DNA from: Firmicutes bacterium CAG:475
Lineage (GTDB): Bacteria; Bacillota; Clostridia; Christensenellales; CAG-917
Reading direction: 5' to 3'
Assembly: GCA_000434435.1 (NCBI GenBank)
Contig: FR895518.1
Span: 13,509-43,684, forward strand
DNA: 30,176 nt
Shown: positions 1-7,146 of the stretch, piece after piece
Position numbering within the stretch: position 1 is the stretch's first letter
Layout of the letters: every line of letters starts with the position of its first letter
The notes under the pieces: generated by a model
Seen by the model: only the letters and a program-made list of their open reading frames with translations
What the model was told of the DNA's origin: nothing
The model's database searches: none
Program-made: the position numbers and the translations under genes

Positions 1-652
1 TTTGCTTTTTGTACGTCGCAATTTTGCACCGCGTCGTAATACTCCGTCAGCACCCTTCTGCCGTACTCTATTCCGTTGCGGCGCAAACTCTCTTCCCAAA
101 ACGGAATGGTGAGCGGTCTGAACGCGTTGAACAGCATGGGCGTAATGAGGTTTTTTGATTGTATGCACACCTCGCGTGTGAACTCGAACAAGCACTCCGC
201 AAACGCGTGTGCGTCGCCCTCGTCGGCGGCGTGCAAGCCTTTTTGCAAAATAGAATCGAGCGCGGGGCATTTTTCTCCGTCGAGATTGTCTATCGCGCCG
301 TCGATGGACGGAAGCTCTATAAATCTGCGCAAATCTATAATCGATTTGGTCGTGTTTTCGTCAAGTTTTCCTCCGTTGAAGCGAAGCAACGCAAAAAACG
401 TTTCAATCGTACCGGTGCGCAAGTAATCCGCAATATAAACGCCCTTTCTGGGCACGACTTCCACAAAGCCTTTTCTTTCAAGCTCGCAAACGGCGTCGTG
501 CACGGCGGTTTTGCTTGTTGAAAATTGTTGACTCATTTCTCTTTCGGAGGGCAACTTTTCCCCGATTTTGAGATTGCCGAGCAATATCTGGTCTTCGAGT
601 TGCGTGAGCAGCAGCTCTTAGGAGTTTTGGGAATGCGCAATAATAGGTTCAA
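1..652 (-). pseudogene. GntR-family (FadR-like) transcriptional regulator, frameshifted near the N-terminus and cut by the window edge
   Basis: Reading the minus strand from about 617 down to 1 gives a winged-helix GntR domain (KIGEKLPSEREMSQQFSTSK, then TAVHDAV and KGFVEVVPRKGVYIAD) followed by an all-helical FadR/FCD-type ligand domain. The frame is open to the left edge, so the C-terminus lies outside the window. The frame has no start codon: a TAA at 618-620 stands directly before GAG CTG CTG (ELLLTQLEDQI). The missing N-terminus (LLRIPKTPK) is found one frame over, immediately upstream, as expected if a single base was lost from AAGGAG near 617. A TTG at 650-652 could start that frame. 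I infer either a recent pseudogene or a sequencing/assembly error. GntR proteins of this type usually repress an adjacent metabolic operon; no target is visible here. Confidence 0.75.
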
Positions 653-764
653 AATCGATAAATAACGCCAATATCGCGCATTTTTAGCAATATTTTGCAT
701 ACATTTTGTGCTGTTTTCTCCAAAAATCAAGCTAATTTTCATTTCGAAAAGTATTTTTCATACT

Positions 765-786
765 AAAATAATACCAAAATAATACC
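765..786. repeat. Two tandem copies of an 11-bp direct repeat upstream of the GntR gene
   Basis: AAAATAATACC occurs twice without a gap. On the minus strand it reads GGTATTATTTT twice, just upstream of the GntR gene. The TATTAT cores could serve as -10 elements, and the repeat itself could be an autoregulatory operator. Function is inferred only from position. Confidence 0.4.
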
Positions 787-916
787 AATTTTTAGGTATG
801 CAAAACAAAAAAATTAATCCTTTTTTATAGCCTTTCGTTGCGTCTATTGTAGCATAAGTCAGCGAGAATATCAACGGCACGAAAAAATAGCACTTAAACT
901 TTTCATATTGAATAAC

Positions 917-953
917 AGAGTCAGACTCGAAAGAGTTTGGCTCTTTTCTTTTT
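917..953 (+). terminator. Terminator-like hairpin with GAAA tetraloop and U-tract, with no upstream plus-strand gene
   Basis: Arms 917-928 and 933-944 form a 12-bp stem (two G-U pairs) closed by GAAA and followed by a T-rich run (945-953). This is a good intrinsic terminator shape on the plus strand. No plus-strand coding sequence precedes it within the window, so it may end a small RNA or be left over from rearrangement. Confidence 0.55.
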
Positions 954-1255
954 ACGGCACTATTTTTCTCTCAAAAAGAGTTTGTAGTTGCTATTGCCCA
1001 TTGCAACATTATTTACAAATCAAATTAGTTTTGACCTGTGCTACTTTGCCCCTGCCGAAAGGCAAAATAAAATATGGAGGTATTCCAAAAAATGAAATAA
1101 GTTGTTTACTTACTTAATCAAGAAAGTCAGAGGCAACTCTGACGACAAGATTTCCGGTCTCGGATTTCTTAACGAATAAGGAACGTTGCTAATATCCATA
1201 ATCGAGCAACTGAACTTGTAAACGCTGAACTTATTTATAATTGAAAAAATATGAC
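954..1255. other. Gene-free stretch left of the redox island, with a stop-interrupted start
   Basis: I see no intact gene. At 1075-1080 a good ribosome site (GGAGG) precedes ATG AAA TAA (1091-1099), so translation would stop after two codons. Short fragments follow in shifting frames. This looks like a decayed gene start, possibly of a mobile element, but I cannot assign a family. Confidence 0.35.
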
Positions 1256-1289
1256 AAATCGCCTGCCAAGATGTTTTGGCAGGCGATTT
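1256..1289 (-). terminator. Strong intrinsic terminator of the desulfoferrodoxin operon
   Basis: A perfect 14-bp stem (1256-1269 with 1276-1289) with a 6-nt loop lies 5 bp past the desulfoferrodoxin stop codon. On the minus strand it is followed by a T-rich stretch. It closes the three-gene operon and marks the left limit of the redox island. Confidence 0.8.
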
Positions 1290-1294
1290 TACTT

Positions 1295-1675
1295 TTACTT
1301 GATTTCAGTTTTCCAAAGTCCGTGGAGATTGCAGTAAGCATAAACTGCAACAGGTTTATCTTTGCCGGTGCAAAAGGTAGCTTCCGGTGTATCGCCAGGT
1401 TTAAAGGCTCTCCGCTGACCTCCGTTCTCCTGTTCAAGGTAAATCCACTGAATATAATGCTCCTCAGTCATCGGATGCGTTGTTTCGCCGACTCTTACAT
1501 AAACGGAACCGTCTTCTTTATGAACATAAGGCAAGTGCTTTTCTCCAGAGGCTTCAGTGGTGTTAGGAACCAGCGCCTCCATCTTTTGTCCGCAGCACAT
1601 CATAGGGACGCCCGCATCGTGAATAAGACCAATTAAGTTACCGCAATGGCGACAAATATAAAACTTTTCTTTCAT
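1295..1675 (-). CDS. dfx: Desulfoferrodoxin (superoxide reductase with desulforedoxin domain)
   Basis: The product is 126 residues, the usual length for two-iron superoxide reductases. It reduces superoxide to hydrogen peroxide in the cytoplasm without making oxygen, taking electrons from rubredoxin. The N-terminal desulforedoxin site has Cys8-x2-Cys11 and Cys27-Cys28. The catalytic centre is visible as GEKHLPYV, THPMTEEHYIQW and CNLHGLW near the C-terminus, which supply the His4-Cys iron ligands. It is the last gene of an operon with a rubredoxin-like protein and rubrerythrin. Its ribosome site (AAGAGAG) lies 14 bp after the preceding stop. The peroxide it makes would be removed by the rubrerythrin upstream. 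Identification is secure. Confidence 0.93.
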   Translation of the reverse strand: MKEKFYICRHCGNLIGLIHDAGVPMMCCGQKMEALVPNTTEASGEKHLPYVHKEDGSVYVRVGETTHPMTEEHYIQWIYLEQENGGQRRAFKPGDTPEATFCTGKDKPVAVYAYCNLHGLWKTEIK

Positions 1676-1689
1676 TTGTCTTTCTCTCT

Positions 1690-2832
1690 TTAATAATTTT
1701 CTTTACGAACTTCAAAATAAGCTTGCGGATGCTTACATACAGGACATATTTCGGGAGCCGTAGTACCAACAACGATATGTCCGCAATTGCGGCATTCCCA
1801 AACTGTTACACCGGACTTTTCAAATACTGATCTGGTTTCAACGTTGTTAAGAAGAGCACGGTATCTTTCCTCATGTGATTTCTCAATAGCGGCAACACCA
1901 CGGAATTGAGCAGCCAAATCGTGAAAGCCTTCTTCATCTGCTTCTCTTGCCATACGATCATACATATCAGTCCACTCGGCATTTTCGCCTTCCGCTGCAT
2001 GGAGCAGGTTTTCGGCAGTGTCGCCAAGCTCACCGAGAGCCTTAAACCACAGTTTCGCATGTTCCTTTTCATTTTCGGCAGTCTTCAAGAAAAGTGCTGC
2101 AATTTGCTCGAAGCCTGCCTTCTTTGCAACAGAAGCAAAGTATGTATACTTGTTTCTTGCCTGAGATTCGCCTGCAAATGCTTCCCAAAGGTTCTTTTCG
2201 GTCTTTGTACCGGCATAGGGATTCTTGGATTCCTCAAGCTTTACAAATTTTTCTTTCGGCTGTTTGCAAACAGGACAGGTTTCGGGAGGAGTATCTCCAT
2301 CGTGAATATAACCGCATACGGTGCATTTCCATTTTGCCATTTTCGTTACCTCTTTATTTTTTATATTTTCGTTGAAATTTATGGTATGAAGCAATGCTTC
2401 CACCACATCTTTCGGAATATCGGGATAGGATTTTAGCTGCTCTAAAAATTCTTTTGTGTTGGCGCTTTGCGGAAGCATAAAGCCTGCTTCCCGGCAAAGG
2501 TCTTCTGCCATAAGTCGAGACGATTTTGCTACCGCCTCCGAAAGTTTATCGGGCAGCTGGGAGGCTATGTTTTCAGCCTGCGCTTTGCTTTGAACGAGAG
2601 CACGCAGCGCCTCGACCACTTTATCCGTTTTAGGCTGCTGCGGGGGCAATTCCTTCGGCATCATTGAAATAGCACCTGAAGGACATGCCTCGGCACATAC
2701 GCCGCAGCCGATACACTTATTTGGATCAATGATGCTGTTTTCTGTATCCGTAGCGCCTGTAGGGCAAACATAAAGGCAAAGACAGTCTTTTGTGCAAAGC
2801 CTTAAATTTCGTACTGCATATTTATCTGCCAT
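1690..2832 (-). CDS. Ferredoxin-rubrerythrin fusion (2x[4Fe-4S] domain, rubredoxin, di-iron domain, rubredoxin)
   Basis: This single 380-codon frame has distinct parts. Residues 1-60 hold ferredoxin-type cysteines (C13, C17, C19, C23, then C40-x2-C43-x2-C46-x3-C50-P). Residues 60-164 are a helical linker region. From Met165 a rubrerythrin begins: rubredoxin (KCTVCGYIHDG, ETCPVCKQP), a ferritin-like di-iron domain with the ExxH repeats (ENEKEHAKLW, AIEKSHEERY), and a second rubredoxin at the C-terminus (WECRNCGHIVVG, EICPVCKHP). Rubrerythrins reduce peroxide using rubredoxin-delivered electrons. Met165 has its own ribosome site, so a free 216-residue rubrerythrin is probably also made, or the two were originally separate genes. 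The start codon overlaps the preceding stop by one base (TAATG). Family assignment is secure; whether the fused form is really produced is not. Confidence 0.85.
   Translation of the reverse strand: MADKYAVRNLRLCTKDCLCLYVCPTGATDTENSIIDPNKCIGCGVCAEACPSGAISMMPKELPPQQPKTDKVVEALRALVQSKAQAENIASQLPDKLSEAVAKSSRLMAEDLCREAGFMLPQSANTKEFLEQLKSYPDIPKDVVEALLHTINFNENIKNKEVTKMAKWKCTVCGYIHDGDTPPETCPVCKQPKEKFVKLEESKNPYAGTKTEKNLWEAFAGESQARNKYTYFASVAKKAGFEQIAALFLKTAENEKEHAKLWFKALGELGDTAENLLHAAEGENAEWTDMYDRMAREADEEGFHDLAAQFRGVAAIEKSHEERYRALLNNVETRSVFEKSGVTVWECRNCGHIVVGTTAPEICPVCKHPQAYFEVRKENY
2338..2355 (-). promoter_or_regulatory. Internal ribosome binding site and start for free rubrerythrin inside the fused frame
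   Basis: On the minus strand AAAGAGG stands 7 nt before ATG GCA AAA TGG at 2340, which is exactly where homologous rubrerythrins begin. It would yield a 216-residue protein covering 1690-2340. There is no stop between the upstream ferredoxin-like frame and this start. Confidence 0.6.
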
Positions 2833-3449
2833 TATCTTGCACCTCCTTCTATTTTTTCAAACTTCCACGCAGGGACTTTGCATACGGGGCAAAGCGCAGG
2901 CGGTGCATCGCCAACGAATACAAATCCGCAGATTGTGCAGACATACACACCTGTGTTTTCAAGCATCTTGTCACCCTCAACCTCATATCGGGTGAGAAGT
3001 GACTGCAACATTCTCGTTACCTTTTCCGCCCACACCTGACAGCGAAGTGCGCCACGGTCGTGCTGCTCTTCCGCAGCTGATTTTCCGTAAGGAAATCCTA
3101 CCGAAATATCATGATTAATCAATTCAAGCAGTGTCTGTGTGCCGGCATTGCTGACAGGCTCTGCTTTTTGATAGAAGAATTCTGCGAGTTTTCTAAAGTT
3201 CTCGGATTCTTCGGGCATATACTGCTTTTCGCACCCTCTTGCAAGATTGGAGCAAATGATGCTCATCTCCATTGGGGATAATTCTTTTTCTGTATGCGGC
3301 TTTTCAAGGATTTCTTCTGCTTTAGCAGTTTCCTCTTTCAGCACAAAAGAATCCTTACCTGCACCGCAAATCGGACACTTGAAATCATCGGGCAATTCGC
3401 CTTCGGTTTCATGGATATATCCGCAGACTGTACAGATATATTGCTTCAT
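2832..3449 (-). CDS. Double-rubredoxin protein with a rubrerythrin-like central region
   Basis: The 205-residue protein opens with a rubredoxin domain (YICTVCGYIHETEGELP, then FKCPICGAGKDSF) and closes with another (YVCTICGFVFVGDAPP, LCPVCKVPAWKF). The roughly 100 residues between are helical and resemble shortened rubrerythrin relatives, but I do not see paired ExxH di-iron motifs. It probably shuttles electrons to the superoxide reductase and rubrerythrin encoded behind it. I chose the start at 3449 because it has a very strong ribosome site (AAAGGAGGGGG) and begins directly with the rubredoxin fold. The frame stays open further upstream, but only through antisense of the neighbouring gene. 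It is the first gene of the operon, downstream of the promoter/operator at 3471-3512. Confidence 0.82.
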   Translation of the reverse strand: MKQYICTVCGYIHETEGELPDDFKCPICGAGKDSFVLKEETAKAEEILEKPHTEKELSPMEMSIICSNLARGCEKQYMPEESENFRKLAEFFYQKAEPVSNAGTQTLLELINHDISVGFPYGKSAAEEQHDRGALRCQVWAEKVTRMLQSLLTRYEVEGDKMLENTGVYVCTICGFVFVGDAPPALCPVCKVPAWKFEKIEGGAR

Positions 3450-3470
3450 ATTGCCCCCTCCTTTAATTGA

Positions 3471-3512
3471 ATAATAGCATATTTCAGATTGCAATTCTGT
3501 GATGTTATCACA
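3471..3512 (-). promoter_or_regulatory. Class II activator-type promoter with 15-bp dyad operator, rubredoxin/rubrerythrin/dfx operon
   Basis: The -10 box TATTAT is at 3476-3471 and there is no good -35 hexamer. A perfect 15-bp dyad, TGTGATGTTATCACA (3498-3512), is centred 34 bp upstream of the -10 edge, that is near -41. This is the position bound by Crp/Fnr class II activators. The thioredoxin operon has the same element at the same spacing. Confidence 0.7.
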
Positions 3513-3516
3513 TTTT

Positions 3517-3924
3517 TCAATGATTCCCGCAATGTCCGTGACCGCAGCCGTGGTCGCCGCAGATATGGGTTTCCCCGCCGTGTTCATGATCGTGGTGTTC
3601 ACAATGCACATCGGGATTGAAAGCAAGATTGCCGGCAACAAAAGCATTTACCGCTTCATCGGCATTACCGCTGACCCCGCCGTAGAGCTTTATTCCGTTT
3701 TCTGTCAGCGCCATTTGTGCACCGCCGCCAATACCGCCGCAAATAAGTACATCTGCTTTTACAGCGGAGAGTACGCCGACCAATGCACCGTGGCCGGAGC
3801 CGTTGGTATCTATAAGCTCTGTTTTAATGACCTTGCCGTCTTCAATATCGTACAATTTGAATTGCTCGGTGTGACCGAAATGCTGAAAGATGTTTCCGTT
3901 TTTGTAAGTTACTGCGATTCTCAT
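3517..3924 (-). CDS. NifX/NifB-C-terminal-like (dinitrogenase cofactor family) protein with His-rich tail
   Basis: The 135-residue protein begins with the fold typical of the NifX/NafY/IssA-like family (MRIAVTYKNGNIFQHFGHTE, then DVLICGGIGGGAQMALTENG). These small proteins bind Fe-S or Fe-Mo precursors; outside nitrogen fixers, members are linked with Fe-S assembly or storage. The last 35 residues form an extended metal-binding tail very rich in His, with Cys (HCEHHDHEHGG, HGCGHGHCGNH), suggesting nickel, zinc or iron storage. No nitrogenase genes are visible. It follows the remains of a DUF134 gene, a common partner of this family. Its ribosome site is weak, consistent with original coupling to that gene. 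The function is inferred. Confidence 0.8.
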   Translation of the reverse strand: MRIAVTYKNGNIFQHFGHTEQFKLYDIEDGKVIKTELIDTNGSGHGALVGVLSAVKADVLICGGIGGGAQMALTENGIKLYGGVSGNADEAVNAFVAGNLAFNPDVHCEHHDHEHGGETHICGDHGCGHGHCGNH

Positions 3925-3932
3925 AATATTTG

Positions 3933-4291
3933 CTACTTCTTCTGGTTTGTATTCTTTTTGAATTTGCCGTTTGATGCAGTTTTTTTATAGCAAAAGTCTG
4001 TACTGCCGCTACAAAGATGAAACTCGCCGCCCTCAATTTTCAGTGCGATGCCAAGCACAAGTGCGTCTGCCATCTTTTTTCTTGCGGTATCATAGATTTT
4101 CTGTGCGGTTGATCTACCTACGCCGAGTTGTGCCCCTCATTCTTCTTGGTTTAAGTTTTCTTTGTCATCAGCCGTATGGTTTCAAGCCCATCAATTGTCA
4201 AAACAATTGGTTCTCCGCTCACTGCTCCCGTTGGAGAAATTCAAGCACTTCAGGGAAATAACACACGGCGACACTTCGTCGGTCTTGTCAT
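3933..4291 (-). pseudogene. Decayed DUF134-family DNA-binding protein
   Basis: Starting at ATG 4291 the sequence reads MTRPTKCRRV, then continues in other frames as CYFPEVLEF, SGEPIVLTIDGLETIRL, DKENLNQEE, a stop codon, then GAQLGVGRSTAQKIYDTARK and KMADALVLGIALKIEGGEF. This order is that of the DUF134 family: an N-terminal RP(K)-CR motif, then a sigma-70 region-4-like helix-turn-helix. At least two frameshifts and one in-frame TGA separate the pieces, so no full protein can be made. It lies between the divergent promoter and the NifX-like gene and still carries that gene's transcript. DUF134 proteins are often encoded next to NifX-like genes, which supports the call. Confidence 0.8.
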
Positions 4292-4309
4292 TTTTATCAC
4301 ATCGCCATA

Positions 4310-4375
4310 ATTATAGTGCCGTTGCGGGCACATGTCAATAGCATTATTGACATGTGCCAGAAATTGTGCCATACT
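4310..4375. promoter_or_regulatory. Divergent promoter pair whose two -35 boxes lie in one 14-bp-arm palindrome
   Basis: A perfect inverted repeat (arm GGCACATGTCAATA at 4327-4340, partner at 4345-4358, 4-bp centre) contains TTGACA on both strands. Rightward: -35 at 4347-4352, 17-bp spacer, -10 CATACT at 4370-4375, serving the Crp/Fnr gene. Leftward: -35 at 4338-4333, 17-bp spacer, -10 TATAAT at 4315-4310, serving the DUF134/NifX unit. A dimeric regulator bound to the palindrome would block both promoters at once. Confidence 0.75.
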
Positions 4376-4403
4376 AAAAATACTGAAAAAGGAGACACGG
4401 CTT

Positions 4404-5060
4404 ATAAATTACTTAACATACTTACCTGTATTTGATAAACTGACAAAATCACAGCAAGACACGCTTACAAGCTCGGCTTTTGTTCGTAAATTCGGCAAGG
4501 GTGAACTCTTGCATAATGGTTCGCAGAATTGTACGGGACTGCTCCTTGTGCTCTCCGGTCAAATTCGTGCTTTTACTATATCTGATAATGGCAGAGAGAT
4601 TACGATGTACCGCCTTTTTGAGCGAGATATTTGCCTTTTCTCTGCGTCTTGTATTATGAACAGTATTCAGTTTGATATTACCGTTACCGCAGAAAAGGAA
4701 ACTGAGGTTTTAGTCATCCCGTCAGAAGTTTACAAAAGCATTATGGATGTTTCCGCACCGCTTGCCAATTACACAAACGAAGTTATGGCAAGTCGATTTT
4801 CAGATGTAATGTGGCTTATAGACCAGGTGATGTGGAAAAGCTTTGATAAAAGACTTGCTGATTTTCTTTTGAATGAGGCAAACATCGAAGGCACTAACAT
4901 TCTTAAAATCACCCACGAAACAATCGGCAATCACTTGGGCAATCCCCGTGAAGTGGTAACACGAATGCTAAAGTATTTTGTAAACGAAGGGTTTATATCA
5001 CTCTCCCGCGGAACGATTGAGATTATAGACAAAGACGGACTTGAAAAGATTATAGTTTGA
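4404..5060 (+). CDS. Crp/Fnr-family transcriptional regulator
   Basis: The protein has an N-terminal cyclic-nucleotide-binding-type barrel (TGLLLVLSGQIRAFTISDNG, then MYRLFERDICLFSASCIMN) and a C-terminal Crp helix-turn-helix (THETIGNHLGNPREVVTRML, then KYFVNEGFISL). No four-cysteine FNR cluster is visible, so the signal is unknown; heme or redox sensing is possible. An ATG exists at 4332 but lies inside the promoter's -35 region. Transcription should start near 4382, where AAAAAGGAG (4386-4394) precedes the frame. The codon correctly spaced from that site is ATA at 4404 (ATA AAT TAC TTA), so the native start appears to read ATA rather than ATG. It sits among oxygen-stress genes and is the natural candidate for binding the dyads at 3498-3512 and 7512-7526. 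Confidence 0.8.
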   Translation: MNYLTYLPVFDKLTKSQQDTLTSSAFVRKFGKGELLHNGSQNCTGLLLVLSGQIRAFTISDNGREITMYRLFERDICLFSASCIMNSIQFDITVTAEKETEVLVIPSEVYKSIMDVSAPLANYTNEVMASRFSDVMWLIDQVMWKSFDKRLADFLLNEANIEGTNILKITHETIGNHLGNPREVVTRMLKYFVNEGFISLSRGTIEIIDKDGLEKIIV

Positions 5061-5066
5061 TAAAAC

Positions 5067-5107
5067 AAAGCGTTGAGTTTCTCAAAAAAGGAATTCTCAA
5101 CGCTTTT
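5067..5107. terminator. Bidirectional terminator between the Crp/Fnr gene and the CoA-disulfide-reductase gene
   Basis: Arms AAAGCGTTGAG (5067-5077) and its complement (5096-5106) form an 11-bp stem. T-rich sequence follows on the plus side and A/T-rich sequence on the other. It separates two convergent genes. Confidence 0.7.
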
Positions 5108-5120
5108 CTTTTCTGTCCTT

Positions 5121-6812
5121 TTAATCATCCATTCCGCAGAGAGTGGATTTTTTATTTAACGCTTTATCATTACGAACTGCATCATAGAATCGGAAACCGC
5201 CTGCAAAGTTATAGGCATCAAAGCCGTTGCCCATTAGAATTCTGCTTGCGATATAGCTTCTCAATCCGCTTTGGCAGATAACATACACAGGTTTGCTCCT
5301 GTCAAGCTCACCTATACGTTTACGCAGCTCATCAACGGGAATATTGATAAAACCCTTTGCATGCCCCATGCTGTATTCCATTGGTGTACGTGTATCAAGA
5401 AGTGTAACACTCCCGTCACGAGGAATCGTTTCATCTTCCTCATAATACCATTGCTTTACAATGCCGTTTTTCATGTTTTCAATGATATAGCCTGCCATAT
5501 TCACAGGGTCCTTTGCGGAAGAATACGGCGGAGCATAGGCAAGGTCAAGGTCTGTAAGTTCATATGCTTTTATTCCGGCACGGATAGCGGTTGCAAGCAC
5601 ATCTATCCTCTTATCGACACCGTCAAAGCCTACAATTTGAGCACCTAAAAGGCGGTAGCTTTCTTTTTCAAACAGCACTTTCATAGTCATCATTTTACCG
5701 CCGGGATAATATCCTGCGTGACTCATCGGCGAAAGAATGACTTTGTCTGTAGCAATACCAAGGGACTTTGCGGTTTTTTCGTTAATACCCGTAGCAGCAG
5801 CAGTCATGTCAAATATTTTGATGACGGATGAGCCCTGTCCGCCGGTATAATGGCTGTCGCCGCCGCAGATGTTGTCGGCAGCAACTCGTCCCTGCTTGTT
5901 TGCAGGGCCGGCAAGAGAGATGAGCGTGTCCTTATCCGTTACAAAATTTTTGATCTGCACCGCATCTCCAACCGCATAAATGTCAGGAATAGATGTTTCC
6001 ATTTTGTCATTGACCACAATACTGCCTTTAATGCCCAGTTCTATGCCGGCATCTTTCGCAAGTGTGGTTTCGGGAGCGACGCCGATTGCCATTACAACCA
6101 TATCGGTATGAAGTGTCGGAGCACTTTTGAGTTTCACATCAATACCGCAATCGGTATCGGCAAAACCTTCAACCATAGTATCAAGCATTAGATGGATACT
6201 GTTTTTGCGGATTTCAGCATGAATAAACGATGCCATATCCCGGTCAAACGGAGCCATAAGCTGATCCGCCGCTTCCACGAGCGTTACATCTATTCCAAGA
6301 TCATGCAGATTTTCCGCAACCTCTATTCCGATAAAGCCACCGCCGACGACCACGGCAGACTTCGGTTGATGCTCATCCGTATATTTCTTGAATCTAAGCG
6401 TATCCTCAACTGTGCGCAGGGTAAATATCTTATCGCTGTCAATACCGTCAAACCCCGGTTTTATCGGCTTAGCACCGGGTGAGAGCACGAGCTTATCATA
6501 ACTCTCGGTAATGATTTTACCGTTTTCAAGATTTTTTACGGTAACGGTTTTGCTATCAGGATGAATTGCCGTAGCTTCATGATGAACATTCATCTTAACT
6601 CTAAAACGCCTCCAAAAGCCTTCAGGCGTCTGCAAGGTTAGATCTTTTTCTTCTTCAATGGTGCCGCCGATATAGTACGGCAGACCACAGTTAGCATATG
6701 AGATAAATCCCGAACGCTCAAAAACAACTATTTCCGCTTGTTCGTCAAGCCTGCGTATTCTCGCCGCCGCAGTAGCGCCACCTGCAACACCGCCTATAAT
6801 TACAACTTTCAT
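5121..6812 (-). CDS. CoA-disulfide reductase-like flavoprotein with C-terminal rhodanese domain (CoADR-RHD)
   Basis: The 563-residue protein starts with an FAD-binding motif (VVIIGGVAGGATAAARIRR) and the single active cysteine of CoA disulfide reductases at residue 42 (SYANCGLPYYIGG). An NAD(P)H-binding motif follows near residue 155 (AVVVGGGFIGIEVAENL), then a second FAD motif (IYAVGDAVQI) and the dimerisation domain. Residues 460-550 form a rhodanese domain with the active-site loop CQSGLRS (Cys513). Family members reduce CoA disulfide, CoA persulfide or polysulfide using NAD(P)H. It is last in an operon with thioredoxin and a single-domain rhodanese; the rhodanese stop directly abuts this start (TAAATG). 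A role in low-molecular-weight thiol and sulfane-sulfur homeostasis under oxygen stress is inferred. Confidence 0.88.
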   Translation of the reverse strand: MKVVIIGGVAGGATAAARIRRLDEQAEIVVFERSGFISYANCGLPYYIGGTIEEEKDLTLQTPEGFWRRFRVKMNVHHEATAIHPDSKTVTVKNLENGKIITESYDKLVLSPGAKPIKPGFDGIDSDKIFTLRTVEDTLRFKKYTDEHQPKSAVVVGGGFIGIEVAENLHDLGIDVTLVEAADQLMAPFDRDMASFIHAEIRKNSIHLMLDTMVEGFADTDCGIDVKLKSAPTLHTDMVVMAIGVAPETTLAKDAGIELGIKGSIVVNDKMETSIPDIYAVGDAVQIKNFVTDKDTLISLAGPANKQGRVAADNICGGDSHYTGGQGSSVIKIFDMTAAATGINEKTAKSLGIATDKVILSPMSHAGYYPGGKMMTMKVLFEKESYRLLGAQIVGFDGVDKRIDVLATAIRAGIKAYELTDLDLAYAPPYSSAKDPVNMAGYIIENMKNGIVKQWYYEEDETIPRDGSVTLLDTRTPMEYSMGHAKGFINIPVDELRKRIGELDRSKPVYVICQSGLRSYIASRILMGNGFDAYNFAGGFRFYDAVRNDKALNKKSTLCGMDD

Positions 6813-7136
6813 TTATTTTACCACCTTTCCACGGTAGCTGCTGATGTCACCGATATTTTTTGCATTTATATAACCAATTTGCTTCAAATAGGATACAGCT
6901 TGTCCGCTTCTACCACCGCTTAAACAATACACATAAAGCGGTGTGCTTTTATCTTTGACGGTATTCTCAACGGAAGAAATTTTATCAAGAGGTATGTTGA
7001 TGCTTCCGTCAATGTGCCCGTCATTGTATTCCTCTGCCGTCCTAACGTCAAGCAAAACAGCGCCGACATTTGTTTCGTATTCCGCAACACCGGTGTTAAT
7101 GTCGGCGGTGTTGCGGAAGAAATTAAACAGTCTCAT
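6813..7136 (-). CDS. Single-domain rhodanese-like sulfurtransferase
   Basis: At 107 residues this is the size of a stand-alone rhodanese. It has the entry motif AVLLDVRTAEEYNDGHIDGS and the active loop CLSGGRSG, with the catalytic cysteine following VYVY. It would carry sulfane sulfur as a persulfide, probably to or from the reductase encoded right behind it, which has its own rhodanese domain. I start at 7136, where AAGGAG stands 6 nt upstream; the frame is open further upstream but that part lies in the thioredoxin gene. Confidence 0.88.
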   Translation of the reverse strand: MRLFNFFRNTADINTGVAEYETNVGAVLLDVRTAEEYNDGHIDGSINIPLDKISSVENTVKDKSTPLYVYCLSGGRSGQAVSYLKQIGYINAKNIGDISSYRGKVVK

Positions 7137-7146
7137 CTTTTTCTCC

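Noticed and set aside
3450..3647. Extending the double-rubredoxin protein upstream to 3647
   Set aside because: The extra 66 codons run through the operator and antisense to the NifX-like gene; the strong ribosome site is at 3449.
3517..3924. Nitrogenase cofactor gene indicating nitrogen fixation
   Set aside because: NifX-like proteins occur widely in anaerobes without nitrogenase, and no nif structural genes are in the window.
4332..4403. ATG 4332 as the start of the Crp/Fnr gene
   Set aside because: It lies within the -35 palindrome, upstream of the predicted transcript start, without a ribosome site.
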